Part shown: positions 29,771 to 39,482 of the stretch, piece by piece
How positions within the stretch are numbered: position 1 is the first letter of the stretch
Layout: each line of letters opens with the position of its first letter
From: Solirubrobacter sp963724195
Lineage (GTDB): Bacteria; Actinomycetota; Thermoleophilia; Solirubrobacterales; Solirubrobacteraceae
Direction of reading: 5' to 3'
Length of the DNA: 64,000 nt
NCBI GenBank assembly: GCA_963724195.1
Contig: CAVRTQ010000012.1
Coordinates: forward strand, 143,459-207,458
The notes under the pieces: generated by a model
Databases searched by the model: none
Told to the model about the DNA's origin: nothing
The model's input: the letters and a program-made list of their open reading frames with translations, nothing else
Program-made: the position numbers and the translations under genes

Positions 29771-30640
29771 CCGCTGCATCTCCCACACGATCGGGTCACC
29801 TTCGGAGACGTCGGCGCCGAGCTGAGCCAGCACGCCGGCCAGCGTCTCGCGGCGCACCGCGCCGAACGCCAGCACGTGTGACAGCACGCCGCCGTAGGTG
29901 AACGACTGCGGCGGCTCACACAGCGCATCCACGAACGCGTCGTCGTAGGCGCCGCGATCGCGGATGCGCTTGGCGATCCGGGCGAAGTCCTTCGCCGCGC
30001 GCTCAAAGCGCGGGAGCCAGTCGCCGGCGCCGGACGCCGGCACCTCGCGCCCGTCGATCGCCGCCACCCACACCTCGAGCGTGTACACGAGCCGCTCGCA
30101 CATCAGCGCCGCGCTCGGCTCCTCACCCTCGAACCACACCACGACCAGACCGGGCCGGACCTCCCGCTCCAGCTCCTCGTCCGACAGCGAAGCCGCCGCC
30201 CGCAGCAGCTCGCGCACCCGGTCCAGGTGGTGGGAGACCATGCGGTCGGTGAGGTCGCTGCGGGGCGTGGACGGGATCAGCAGGCCGGCGGGCGGATGGA
30301 AGTGGATGCCGTTCGGGGCGGGGAGCTGCACTTCGCCGTCGTACGCGCTCGGCGGCGCCCCGTAGGCGCGGGAGAACGCGCGCGAGAAGGCCGCGACCGA
30401 GCCGTACCCGGCGACCTCCGCGGCCTCCGCCGGCGGCACACCCGCCCGGAGCTGCCACGCCGCCCGCTCCAGCAGCAGCCGCCGCCGCAGCGCCACCGGC
30501 GACTCCCCCGTCGCCGCCGCGAGCAGCCGATCCAGGTGGTCGCGCGAGAAGTGGGCGCGCTCGGCCAACGCGGTGCCGTCGACGGGGTCGTCGAGGGACG
30601 ACAGCACGAGATCGATCAGGTCGCGAAGCCGGTCTTCCAT
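29771..30640 (-). CDS. AraC-type regulator with DinB-like domain, in frame with downstream epimerase
   Basis: About 290 residues before the epimerase start. Residues 1-105 form an AraC/XylS DNA-binding domain (LAERAHFSRDHLDRLL as helix-turn-helix 1, EVAGYGSVAAFSRAFSRAYG as helix-turn-helix 2). Residues 140-285 resemble the DinB four-helix metal-binding fold (MVSHHLDRVRELL, LSHVLAFGAVRRETLAGVL with conserved histidines). Usually AraC regulators carry sensor domains other than DinB. Reading continues from EMQR directly into MKIVLAGG. A 17-base palindrome lies beyond its start, in the promoter region. Confidence 0.72.
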
Positions 30641-30681
30641 GTTGATCGCTTTCGACGTCTTACTGGACTGCGCCCGCACGT

Positions 30682-30698
30682 GACGCCACCGTGGCGTC
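30682..30698. promoter_or_regulatory. Perfect palindrome in divergent promoter
   Basis: GACGCCAC-C-GTGGCGTC, eight-base perfect arms around one base, ends one base before the ATG at 30700 and lies 41 bases upstream of the AraC-DinB start at 30640. Position suggests an operator for one or both genes. Confidence 0.5.
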
Positions 30699-30699
30699 C

Positions 30700-31131
30700 A
30701 TGGCTTCCTGGACCGAGTTCTCCGCAGCGGCGCCCGAGCTCGCCGAGCGCGTGAAGAAGAGCTTCGACGCGCACAAGCACAAGACGATGGCGACGCTGCG
30801 CAAGGACGGCTCGCCGCGCATCTCCGGCACCGAGGTGGAGTTCTCGGACGGCGAGCTGTGGCTCGGCTCGATGCCGAACGCGCTGAAGGCCAAGGACCTC
30901 CTGCGCGACCCGCGGTTCGCGATCCACAACGGGTACTCGGACACCACGCCCGAGGGCATGGAGGACGCGAAGCTCGCGGGCCGTGCGGAAGCGGTCCCGC
31001 ACCCGGAGCACCACCGCTTCCGGCTCGACATCCGCGAGGCGTCCGTCGTGCGGGTCAACGAGGAGCAGACGCACCTGATCATCGACGTCTGGACCGCCGA
31101 CGGCGGCCTCAAGCAGATCAAGCGCAAGTGA
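30700..31131 (+). CDS. Pyridoxamine 5'-phosphate oxidase-family protein
   Basis: 143 residues, split-barrel flavin/F420-binding fold: HKHKTMATLRKDGSPRISGTEVEF and ELWLGSMPNALKAKDLLRDPRFAIH are typical first strands, and LDIREASVVRVN closes the barrel. Actinobacterial members often bind F420 or heme rather than make PLP. An in-frame GTG lies at 30691; ATG 30700 chosen. The stop overlaps the next GTG (GTGA). Confidence 0.8.
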   Translation: MASWTEFSAAAPELAERVKKSFDAHKHKTMATLRKDGSPRISGTEVEFSDGELWLGSMPNALKAKDLLRDPRFAIHNGYSDTTPEGMEDAKLAGRAEAVPHPEHHRFRLDIREASVVRVNEEQTHLIIDVWTADGGLKQIKRK

Positions 31132-31509
31132 GCGAGCGGCTGCAAGCGGGTGGTCGACGCGCTCGACGTGCAACCCGGCCAACGCGTCCTCGAGATCGGC
31201 TGCGGGCACGGCGTCGCGGCCACGTACGTGATCGCGAACGGCGCGCACCTGACCGCGATCGACCGCAGCGCGAAGATGATCGCGGCAGCGCGCAAGCGCA
31301 ACCCGGACGGGGAATTCATTCACACGACGCTGGAGGACGCCGACCTCGGCGACCGCCGCTTCGACACGATCTTCGCCTGCCGTGTCGGCCTGTTCCACCG
31401 CGAGCCGGACCGCGCCCGTGAGCTCGCCGAGCGCTGGCTGGCGCCCGGCGGCACGCTCCACATCGCCTACGACAGCCCGATCTCCCGCCGCGCCTCGGCC
31501 GAGCGGTAA
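31128..31509 (+). CDS. Class I SAM-dependent methyltransferase, short, one frameshift
   Basis: About 127 residues. GTG 31128 overlaps the previous stop; an indel near 31146 shifts the frame to RVVDALDVQPGQRVLEIGCGHGVAATYV (SAM motif I) and LTAIDRSAKMIAAARKRNP (motif II). It ends at 31509 after WLAPGGTLHIAYD, shorter than typical members and overlapping the convergent Gfo/Idh gene by 43 bases, so it may be C-terminally truncated. Confidence 0.72.
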
Positions 31510-32561
31510 CAGGCGTCGACCACGTGCGCGAGCTGGGTGGCCGCCGCTCCGGCCCCGCCCTCGCCGGCGCGCACGGCGTCCAGGAACTGCACGACCACCT
31601 CGTCGTGACCGCCCCCGGGTGCGACCTCGACCTCCGTCACGGCGGGCACGCCGTCGACGTCGGTGTACAGCTTCAGCGTCCCGGTGCCGAGCTGCTCGTC
31701 CACGCGCAGCTCCGCGCCGCCCTCGGTGCCGTAGATGGTGATCCCGAACTCCATGCCGGACACGCGGTGCGTGGCCCAGCTCGTCTCGACGAGCAGCGTG
31801 CCGCCGTCGTCCAGGCGCAGGAACGCGCTCGCCAGGTCCTCGACGTTGAACTCACCGCTGCCGCCCGTCTTGCCCGAGATCGACGCGCCGCCGTAGCCGG
31901 CCGTGCCGAGCAGGTCGTACGTGGAGGCGCTGACCGTGGTGACGTTCGGCTGCCCGAGCAGGAACAACGCGTAGTCGAGCACGTGGACTCCGAGGTCCAC
32001 CAGCGGTCCGCCGCCCGCCGTCTCGCGGTTGGTGAACCACGAGCCGAGCGTCGGGATGCCGGTGCGCCGCAACCACCACGCCTTCGTGTAGTAGGGCTTG
32101 CCGAGCCGACCGGCCTCGATGAAGCGGCGCAGCGCTTGGATGTCCTTGCGCTGACGGCGATTGAACGCGACGTCGAGCACGCGTCCCGCCGCTCGCGCCG
32201 CCGCCAGCATCGCGTCCGCCTCCTCCGACGTGCGCGCGATCGGCTTCTCGCACAGCACGTGCAGCCCGCGTTCGAGTGCCGCGATCGCGATCGGGGCGTG
32301 CAGGAACGTCGGCACCGCGACGCTCACCACGTCGAGCGAGTCGTCCTCGAAGAGCTCCTCCCAGGTCGCCACGTGGCGCTCGACGCCCAGGCGCGTGGCG
32401 AGCTCCGTCCGCACCGGCGCTTCCAGCCCGGCGATCCCGGCCAGCTCGACGCCGGGTAGCTTGGCGTAGGCCTCGGCGTGCTGTTCGCCGGCCCAGCCGA
32501 CGCCCACCACCCCCGCCCGCAGTGTGTTCGTGGTAGAGATTCGGCGGATGGTACGCGTCAC
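31467..32561 (-). CDS. Gfo/Idh/MocA-family oxidoreductase
   Basis: 364 residues at most. NAD-binding VVGVGWAGEQHAEAYAK, CEKPIAR with the catalytic-type lysine, and the C-terminal domain with GPLVDLGVHVLDYALFLLGQP. These enzymes oxidise or reduce sugar ring hydroxyls, including C3 oxidation in the ThuAB-type pathway. The only clear in-frame start (GTG 32561) lies inside the divergent ThuA gene; a nearer non-standard start or an indel is possible. Pairing with ThuA suggests sugar metabolism. Confidence 0.85.
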   Translation of the reverse strand: MTRTIRRISTTNTLRAGVVGVGWAGEQHAEAYAKLPGVELAGIAGLEAPVRTELATRLGVERHVATWEELFEDDSLDVVSVAVPTFLHAPIAIAALERGLHVLCEKPIARTSEEADAMLAAARAAGRVLDVAFNRRQRKDIQALRRFIEAGRLGKPYYTKAWWLRRTGIPTLGSWFTNRETAGGGPLVDLGVHVLDYALFLLGQPNVTTVSASTYDLLGTAGYGGASISGKTGGSGEFNVEDLASAFLRLDDGGTLLVETSWATHRVSGMEFGITIYGTEGGAELRVDEQLGTGTLKLYTDVDGVPAVTEVEVAPGGGHDEVVVQFLDAVRAGEGGAGAAATQLAHVVDACYRSAEARREIGLS

Positions 32562-33272
32562 CGTGTGGGGCGAGAACGTCCACGAGCAGCGCGAGCCCGA
32601 GGTTCGCGAGCGCTATCCCGAAGGCATGCACGGCGCGATCGCCGCCGGGCTCTCCGAACTGCTGGGCGACCAAGTCCGAACTCGGACCGCGACGCTCGAC
32701 CAGCCCGATCACGGCCTCCCGCAGGCGGTGATCGACGCGACCGACGTCCTGACCTGGTGGGGCCACATCGCCCACGACGACGTCGACGACGCGGTCGTCA
32801 CCCGCGTCCACGAGGCCGTGCTCGGCGGCATGGGCCTGCTCGTCCTGCACTCGGGCCACTACTCGAAGATCCTCCAGCGCGTGCTCGGCACCTCGTGCAG
32901 CCTCAAGTGGCGCAACGAGGGCGAGCGCGAGCTCGTCTGGACCGTCAACCCTGCGCATCCGATCGCGGCCGGCGTCCCACACCCGATCGTCATCCCCGCG
33001 CAGGAGATGTACGGCGAGCACTTCGACATCCCGGAGCCCGACGAGCTCGTGTTCATCTCCTCGTTCGCCGGCGGCGAGGTGTTCCGCAGCGGCTGCTGCT
33101 TCCAGCGCGGCGCGGGCCGGATCTTCTACTTCAGCCCCGGCGACCAGGACTACCCCGTCTACCACCAGCCCGAGATCAAGCGCGTGCTCGCGAACGCGGT
33201 CCAGTGGGCCACGCCGCGCTCCGGGGCCCGGTGCCGGAGGCCCCGAACGCGCCGCGCGACTGGTTCCTCTAG
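32548..33272 (+). CDS. ThuA-like protein, one frameshift
   Basis: About 241 residues. The ThuA (trehalose utilisation, class I glutaminase-like fold) features are visible: MVRVTVWGENVHEQ, ADVLTWWGHIAHDDV-type strand, LLVLHSGHYSKILQRVLG, GRIFYFSPGDQDYPVYHQPEIK. An indel near 33222 shifts the frame to GPVPEAPNAPRDWFL and TAG at 33270-33272. Family members act with Gfo/Idh enzymes in keto-sugar metabolism. The 5' end overlaps the divergent Gfo/Idh frame. Confidence 0.82.
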
Positions 33273-33727
33273 TGGCCGACGTGCGCCATCTGCGGGGCCG
33301 AGCACCCCGCGCTGCGCAACCAGCCGATCCGCCTCGCGGAGCTCGAGCTCGGCGACCGCGTCGACTTCGAGCCCCAGCACGTCATCACGATCGACTACAC
33401 CGACGAGGAGCTCGGATACGAGCAGGACCAGTGGGTGGTGATCGACTCGCGCGTGTTCGAGGAGGATCTCCCGCCGGAGCGACTCGCGTTCGCCCACGGG
33501 CTGTGGTTCATGCTGCTGGGCGACCGCGGGTTCGCCGAGCCGGAACGGATCATCCGGGTCACGGATGCCTTCCCGGCTCTGGAAGGCCCGGTGCGGGCCG
33601 GCGAGGGTGTGTGGGAACGCGACGGCGACGGCTACCGGCGCGTCGACGAGACCGCCGGCGACTGGCCGCAGTTCCTCGCGGACGTGGACGCGCTGTTCGC
33701 TCGCGATGCAGCCGGCCGATGGAGTGA
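33272..33727 (+). CDS. Hypothetical protein with N-terminal CxxC, frameshifted at both ends
   Basis: The conserved-looking frame starts immediately after the ThuA stop: a CAICGAEH zinc-ribbon-like CxxC, VITIDYTDEELGYEQDQWVVID, LPPERLAFAHGLWFMLLGDRGF, GDWPQFLADVDALFAR. An extra G at 33275 would join GTG 33272 (TAGTG overlap with ThuA) to this frame. The end near 33727 (ATGGAGTGA) needs a second indel. No known domain recognised. Confidence 0.5.
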   Translation: MADVRHLRGRAPRAAQPADPPRGARARRPRRLRAPARHHDRLHRRGARIRAGPVGGDRLARVRGGSPAGATRVRPRAVVHAAGRPRVRRAGTDHPGHGCLPGSGRPGAGRRGCVGTRRRRLPARRRDRRRLAAVPRGRGRAVRSRCSRPME

Positions 33728-33822
33728 GGTCAAGGTCTGTCTGAAGACCATCCGTTTGATGGACCGGGAAACCTCCTATGGACGACGCGACGGCGCGCGC
33801 CCGCCGCGATGGTTGTGCGCTG

Positions 33823-35286
33823 ATGCTTTTCAAGATCCTCCCCACTGCGGTGGCCGCGCTCGCGCTGCTGGCCGCGCCCGCCTACGCGAGCAAGGCCGAG
33901 CTCTCGCCCGACGGCCGCTACCTCGACGTCACCGAGTCCTCGCCCGGCGCGGTCGACAACATCGTCGCCAGCCTGCACCGCGAGGGCGGTCGTCAGGTCA
34001 TCCAACTGTTCGGCGACGTCACGGCCGGCACCGGCTGCACACGCGACGACTATGCGGGCACGACCAAGTGCAGCGACCCGGAGCTGCAGGTCCGCGTCTC
34101 GCTCGGCGGTGGCGACGACCGCTTGCAGCTGAGCGAGAGCTTCACCGACATCACGTTCGGCGACGGCTCGATGGTCGCCGACCTGGGCGATGGCAACGAC
34201 ACGTTCCTCTCCCGCGACACGAACGCCACCGTGGTGGCGCACGGCGGCCCCGGCAACGACACGTTCGAGGGCGGCATCAACGTCGACCACTTCTTCGGCG
34301 GCGAAGGCGACGACAAGCTCGACGGCGGCCCCAAGGGCGGGGACGACCTCCACGGCGAGGGCGGCAACGACACCCTCAAGGGCGACCACCCTTCCGATCA
34401 CGGGATCTTCGCCGACGTGCTCGACGGCGGCGCCGGCGTCGACACGCTCACGGACTACGTGTACTCCGGCGACCCGGGCTCCGCGCCGCCGATCTCGGTC
34501 ACGCTCGACGGCCAGGCCAACGACGGCCGCGCGGGCGAGAACGACAACGTGGTGACGGTCGAGCGGATCGTCTCCAGCTCCGCCGGCTCGTTCACGGGCG
34601 ACGACGCCGCCAACGAGTTCGTGGCGCCCGAGGTGGGAGCGGCCGGCGTGCTCGTCGGCCTCGGCGGCAACGACACGCTGATCGCGGGCGACGCCCACGG
34701 CGACAAGGTCGACGGTGGCGCCGGCGACGATCTGATCGAGGGCGGCTTCGGCGATGACACGCTCGTCGGCGGCCCGGGCCGCGACACCGTCAACGGCGAC
34801 CGCAAGTCACGCTGCAACGAGTACCACTGCGACTACCTCGGCCTCGGCAACGACACGATCGACGTCCGTGACGGCGCGATCGACTCCGTCACCTGCGGCG
34901 TCGGCACCGACCGCGTGATCGCGGACGCCGATGACGTCGTCGCCGCCGACTGCGAATCCGTCGAGCGCGCCGCCGGCACCGGCGGACCCCCGTCGAACAC
35001 CGGCGACGCACCGCAGACGAGCCTGACGGTCAAGAGGGCCAAGCTCGCGAAGGCGCTCAAGTCCGGCCTTACCGTGACCGTCAGCGGCGTCACCGGCAAG
35101 GTCAAGCTCACCGCCAAGCAGGGCAAGAAGACCGTCGCCTCCGGCTCCGCCACCGCAAAGAACGGCAAGGCGACGGTCAAGCTGAAGTTCACGAAGGCGG
35201 CCAAGAAGGCGCTCAAGCGCAAGAAGACGGTGACGCTGAAGGTCACCGGCGCGGGCGCGTCGGTGACCTACAAGCTCAAGCGGTAG
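33823..35286 (+). CDS. Secreted RTX-type repeat protein with Lys-rich C-terminal domain
   Basis: 487 residues, intact. Signal peptide (LPTAVAALALLAAPAYA), then several blocks of calcium-binding nonapeptides (GGGDDRLQL, GGEGDDKLDG, GEGGNDTLKG, GGAGDDLIEG, GGFGDDTLVG), an insert with two cysteines (RCNEYHCDY) and a C-terminal domain of about 90 residues, very Lys/Thr/Val-rich (KVKLTAKQGKKTVASG to VTYKLKR). It is predicted to be extracellular and calcium-stabilised; a role in surface or matrix is inferred. ATG 33823 is preferred over 33778 because the hydrophobic segment follows directly. Confidence 0.82.
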   Translation: MLFKILPTAVAALALLAAPAYASKAELSPDGRYLDVTESSPGAVDNIVASLHREGGRQVIQLFGDVTAGTGCTRDDYAGTTKCSDPELQVRVSLGGGDDRLQLSESFTDITFGDGSMVADLGDGNDTFLSRDTNATVVAHGGPGNDTFEGGINVDHFFGGEGDDKLDGGPKGGDDLHGEGGNDTLKGDHPSDHGIFADVLDGGAGVDTLTDYVYSGDPGSAPPISVTLDGQANDGRAGENDNVVTVERIVSSSAGSFTGDDAANEFVAPEVGAAGVLVGLGGNDTLIAGDAHGDKVDGGAGDDLIEGGFGDDTLVGGPGRDTVNGDRKSRCNEYHCDYLGLGNDTIDVRDGAIDSVTCGVGTDRVIADADDVVAADCESVERAAGTGGPPSNTGDAPQTSLTVKRAKLAKALKSGLTVTVSGVTGKVKLTAKQGKKTVASGSATAKNGKATVKLKFTKAAKKALKRKKTVTLKVTGAGASVTYKLKR

Positions 35287-35323
35287 CCAACCCCGAGATG
35301 TCCGGCACACGCCGGAGCGTTGC

Positions 35324-35349
35324 GCGCGGGCGCCCGGAGGCGCCCGCGC
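35324..35349. terminator. Bidirectional stem-loop between convergent genes
   Basis: GCGCGGGCGCC (35324-35334) and GGCGCCCGCGC (35339-35349) form a perfect 11-base stem with a CGGA loop, located between the convergent stops at 35286 and 35361. It could terminate transcription from both sides. Confidence 0.7.
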
Positions 35350-35360
35350 ACAGCACTGAT

Positions 35361-38300
35361 CTACGGCGTCGTGGTCGACAGCGTGAAGGTCAGCGTCTTG
35401 CTGTACTGACCGGTCAGGAGACCCTCATTCGCGCCGATGGACTGCTTGAACTCGACCGGGACGTTGACCCCACTGACCGGCTCGACGAAGTCGAGCAGGC
35501 GGGTCGGGCTTGCGCTGCCACCGATCGGGGCGAACGCGGCGGCGCCCGTGCGGACCTGGAGCGGCTGCGCCAGGGCGTGGGTGCCGTTGACGAGCTTGCC
35601 CGTGTTGGTGGTGCTCGCGTCCGAGACCGTGAGCTTGGAGTCGCCACCGGTGCTGGTGACGACCGCGTTCAGGCCGGCCGTGTAGTCACGGGCGACGCCC
35701 GGGACGAACGTGCCGAGCGAGCCCGCAGCGGAGAGCTGGACCGCGAGCGTCGCGGGGACAGCGCCGACCACGTCGTGGTCGGTGTTCGAGCGGGTCGCGA
35801 TCGTGAACGTGCGGGACGACACGGGCGAGACGTTGCCCGTGGCGTCGGTCGCGCGGACCTCGACCCGGTGGTCGCCCGGGGTCGAGACGACCAGCGGCGC
35901 CGTGTACGCGGTCCACTCGCCACCGTCCAGGCGATACTCCACCGCGACCGTGCCCGGCGACTCGTCCGTGCCGGTCAGCGTCACGGTGACCGGGGCGGAG
36001 AACCCGCCCGTCCAGTCCGGCTGGGCCGGATTGAGCGCGACCGTGGTGGCCGGCGGCGTCACGTCGCTGTTCGTGAACGTGACGTCCACGAGGTGCGTCG
36101 CCAGCGTGTACTTGAAGCGGGCGATCTTGCCGGCCGCGACCGTGAGCGGGATGTCCGCCCCGTCACGGACGCCGTTGGCCCCGTAGTTCTCGGCCCAGCT
36201 GCGGTTGTGGGCGACCTTGAACGCGTAGTTGCCCGCCGGGATCTTGTCCGTCGAGAACTCGTAGACGCCGTCGCCGTCCGGGTCCTTCATCTCGACCGCG
36301 GCGCACTCCGGCTGCCAGTCGTCCGTGCAGCCCAGCAGCTTGTTGAACGAGCCGGGCAGGGACACGGGCGGGCCGGCCGGCGGCTGGATCGCGCCACCCT
36401 TGATGCGGATGTTGCGGTACCAGATGGACTCGCCGCCGCCGTGGTTCTGGACGCCGATGAAGCCCTGCGAGATGTCCCGCGTGGTGCTGGTGAAGTCGTT
36501 CACCAGCACGCCGTTCAGCAGCACCTTGATGTTCTGGCCCTGGACCTGGATCTCGTACGCGTTCCACTGGCCGAGCGGCTTGAGCGCGGCGACGACCTTG
36601 TCGCGGTCGGCGCCCTTGAACGTGTAGATCGAGCCGGTCACGCGGTCGGGAAGATCGGACTCGTCGATCTGGATCTCGTAGCCGTTGTTGACCGCGACGT
36701 ACGGATCGTTGCCCGGGTTCGGGAAGCCGACGAACACGCCGCCGTTGTCGTCCTTGACGAGCTTCCAGTCCAGCTTGAGGCTGTAGTTCGTGAAGCTCTG
36801 GGCGGTGAACCAGTTCAGGCCCAGGCCGCCCTCGCTGCGGATCGAGCAGTCCTCCTGGCGGCCGAACGAGCCCGGCGCCGGCCATGCGCCACTTGGTGAG
36901 GCTCTCGAGCGTGCCGTCGAACAGGCCGGTGTAGCCGGCCTCGACGGTCGCCGGGGTGCAGATGTCCTTCTCCGTGCCGACCTTCAGCGCGTCGAAGTTG
37001 ACGTTGCCGTCGGTGCCGGTCTCGAACGCGAACTGGATCAGGTTCGCGCCCGCCTTCAGCGCGAGGTCGCGCGTGTTGAACGCCCACGCCTTCCAGTCGG
37101 TCGGGCTCGTGGTCGGCAGCGCCCAGTTCGGTCTGCTTGACGCCGTTGAGGTAGAGCGCGATCGTCTTGTTCTTGGTGGACGGGTTCGGGCCGTTGGCGT
37201 AGCGGAGGTTCACCGGGTAGGTGCCGTCCGCGTCGACGTTGACCGTGAAGGTCAGGTTCGCGCCGGCGTTGAAGAAGCCGCCGACGAAGCCGGAGCCGGA
37301 GTAGCCGCAGTGCTCGGTCGGATGGCGGCGCCGCCGGCGAGCTGGCCTTCCTCGGCCTCGTAGTAGCCCGTCGCGGCCGGGGCCTGGTAGCCCGGCAGCG
37401 AGTTGAGCGTGTACCAGGCCTCGGTGTTCCACAGCTCCTCGCCGGTGTTGGAGGCGAAGGGACGCTGCGAGCGCACGTGCACGACGCGGCCCGGCTTGAG
37501 GCCGTCGACGTGGATCGTGACGGTCTTCTTGTCGCTGGAGATCGCGGCGTCCTTCACCAGCAAGGACTCCTCGTCGACCTTCGGCCCGCCGTACTGCGAC
37601 GTCGGGACGTAGCGCCACTGCTTGAACTTGTACGCGTCCTTGAGCGGGCGATCGCCGCGTCGCCGACGGGCTGCGTGTAGCTGATCTTGAAGCCGCCCTC
37701 GATGACTTCCATCTTCTCCATGTCGAAGACGTTCTTGCCGTTCGGGGTGAGCTTCTGGAGGCCGTAGCGGAGCTTGTTGTCCTCGCCCCAGTTGCCGCCC
37801 TCGCCGGTGCCGCCGACGTAGATCGCGCCGTCGGGCCCGATCACCGTGCGGTTGACGCCGACCTCGAGGCCCGCCGAGTGGCGGAAGACCGCGCCCTGGA
37901 ACTCGCCGTCGACCTTCTCGAGGAAGCCGCGCTGCAGGCCGCCGTAGGTCAGGTCGCCCCAGAGCATCTGGCCCTTGAACGGACCGTCGGTGAGCAGCAC
38001 CGGGTTCGTCGGGGAGTTGGCGATCTCGTTGTGCGGCATCCACAGCACGGGCTGCGTGACCGGCTTGGCGTCGAACGGGCCGGCCGGGTTGGTGAAGTGG
38101 TTGAAGAAGCGGTCCTGCTTGATCTGGACCATCTTGTTCGCCGGCAGCCAGGCACCCTGGTTGTCGTTGACGAAGATGCCGCCCTCGGGGCCGAAGCCGA
38201 TGCCGTTCGGCGTGCGCAGGCCGCCGGCGACCGTCGAGACCTGCCAGTCGCTGCGGCTGATCTTGATCGCGGTGCCCGGCGTCTGGCCCGGCTGCGGGCT

Positions 38301-39392
38301 CGTCGTCGCGCCGCCGTTGTTGATGGCGACGGAGCGGGCGACGTAGAAGTAGTCGGCGTCGTGGATGAGGCCGAAGGCGAACTCGTGGAAGTTGCCGCCG
38401 TTGGGCCACGAAGCGAGCCGCTTGTGATCCATCAGGGTGTCGGCGTCGTCGCCGTCCGGCAGCAGCTCGGTGAGGCCCTCGCGCTCGGAGACGTACCAGC
38501 GGCCGTCGATGACCTGGATGCCCATCGGGTTCTTCAGCGAGCCGGCGACCTTGGTGTAGGTGACCTGCTCCTTGGTCGTCGTGCCCGTGACCTTGTCGAG
38601 GACGTAGACCTCGCCCGACTCCGGGTTCGGGACCCAGCCACCGGCGGAGACGTCGCCCGTCGTGGTCAGGACCATGCGGCCGTCCGGCAGGAAGTCCATG
38701 CCGGAGACCTTCGGCTGGAAGGCCGTCGGGCGGATGTCGGTCAGCGTGTAGTTCGGGTTGACCGTGTCCAGGCGCAGGCCGTCGCCGGCCGTGTCGGTGG
38801 CGCCTTCGCAGTACTTGTTGCCCGGGGCGGTGACGCGGACGACGCCGGCCTCGGTGGAGAGGACGCTGCTCGGGACGACCACGAAGCTGCTGGAGCCCGG
38901 GGCGCGCCACTCGAGCTTGAGGACCTGGCCGAAGCTGGCCTCGATGTAGTCGATGCGGAGGTCATGGTTGCCGGCGGTGAGGGTGACGGCGCCGTCCTTG
39001 GACGTGTCGCCGTGCAGGCCGTCGTGGTCGACGACGACGTTGCCGTCGATGCGCAGGACCGAGCCGTCGTCGCTCGTCAGGCGGAAGGTGTGCTCACCGG
39101 CCGTCGCGATGTTCAGGCGCGCCAGGACCGTGGACTGGTAGTTGTCCTCACGGCCGTCGGCGAACTGGGCCGCGGTCGACCAGTCGACGGTGCTCATCAG
39201 CTTGTCGACGTTCGGCGTCTGGCCGGACTTGAGCGTGCAGGTCGTCGTCGGTCCCTGCGCCAGGAAGTACGTACGCAGCGTCACGCCGGGCTCGTACGTG
39301 GTCTGGGCGGCCGCCGGACCGGCGAATGCCCCGAAAGCTCCCGTCACCGCGACGGCGATGAGGCCCGCGCGGCTCCTCCAACTATGGGACAA
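35361..39392 (-). CDS. Giant secreted modular protein: PA14, beta-propeller, CBM, DUF1080, Ig and shared C-terminal domain; frameshifted
   Basis: About 1340 residues after bridging indels near 37655, 37325, 37130 and 36882. Start TTG 39392 sits 7 bases after a GGAGGAG site. Order: signal peptide (GLIAVAVTGAFGAFAGPAAAQ); PA14 (HTFRLTSDDGSVLRIDG); seven-bladed propeller of the PQQ/heme-dehydrogenase-like type (SGMDFLPDGRMVLTTTGD, FGPEGGIFVNDNQG); carbohydrate-binding module (YYEAEEGQLAGG, FTVNVDADGTYPVNLRYANG); DUF1080/3-keto-disaccharide hydrolase domain (LKLDWKLVKDDNGGVFVGF); an X25-like domain (PDGDGVYEFSTDKIPAGNY); an Ig-like repeat (VEYRLDGGEWTAYTAPL); and the shared C-terminal domain ending LTFTLSTTTP. 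Probably acts on extracellular glycans or keto-sugars. Confidence 0.8.
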
Positions 39393-39482
39393 ACGTTCTC
39401 CTCCTCGAAACCAACTGCAAATCCGACGAGGGAAGTTACCGAGGTTCTGTCCGCTTCTAAAGACCTTTTGCCATCTGGACGA

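Noticed and set aside
33900..34800. Apparent DNA tandem repeats
   Set aside because: They reflect calcium-binding nonapeptide codons of an RTX protein, not a satellite or CRISPR.
35298..36899. 533-codon plus-strand frame over the giant protein
   Set aside because: Opposite strand carries recognisable Ig, X25 and DUF1080 domains; this frame has none.
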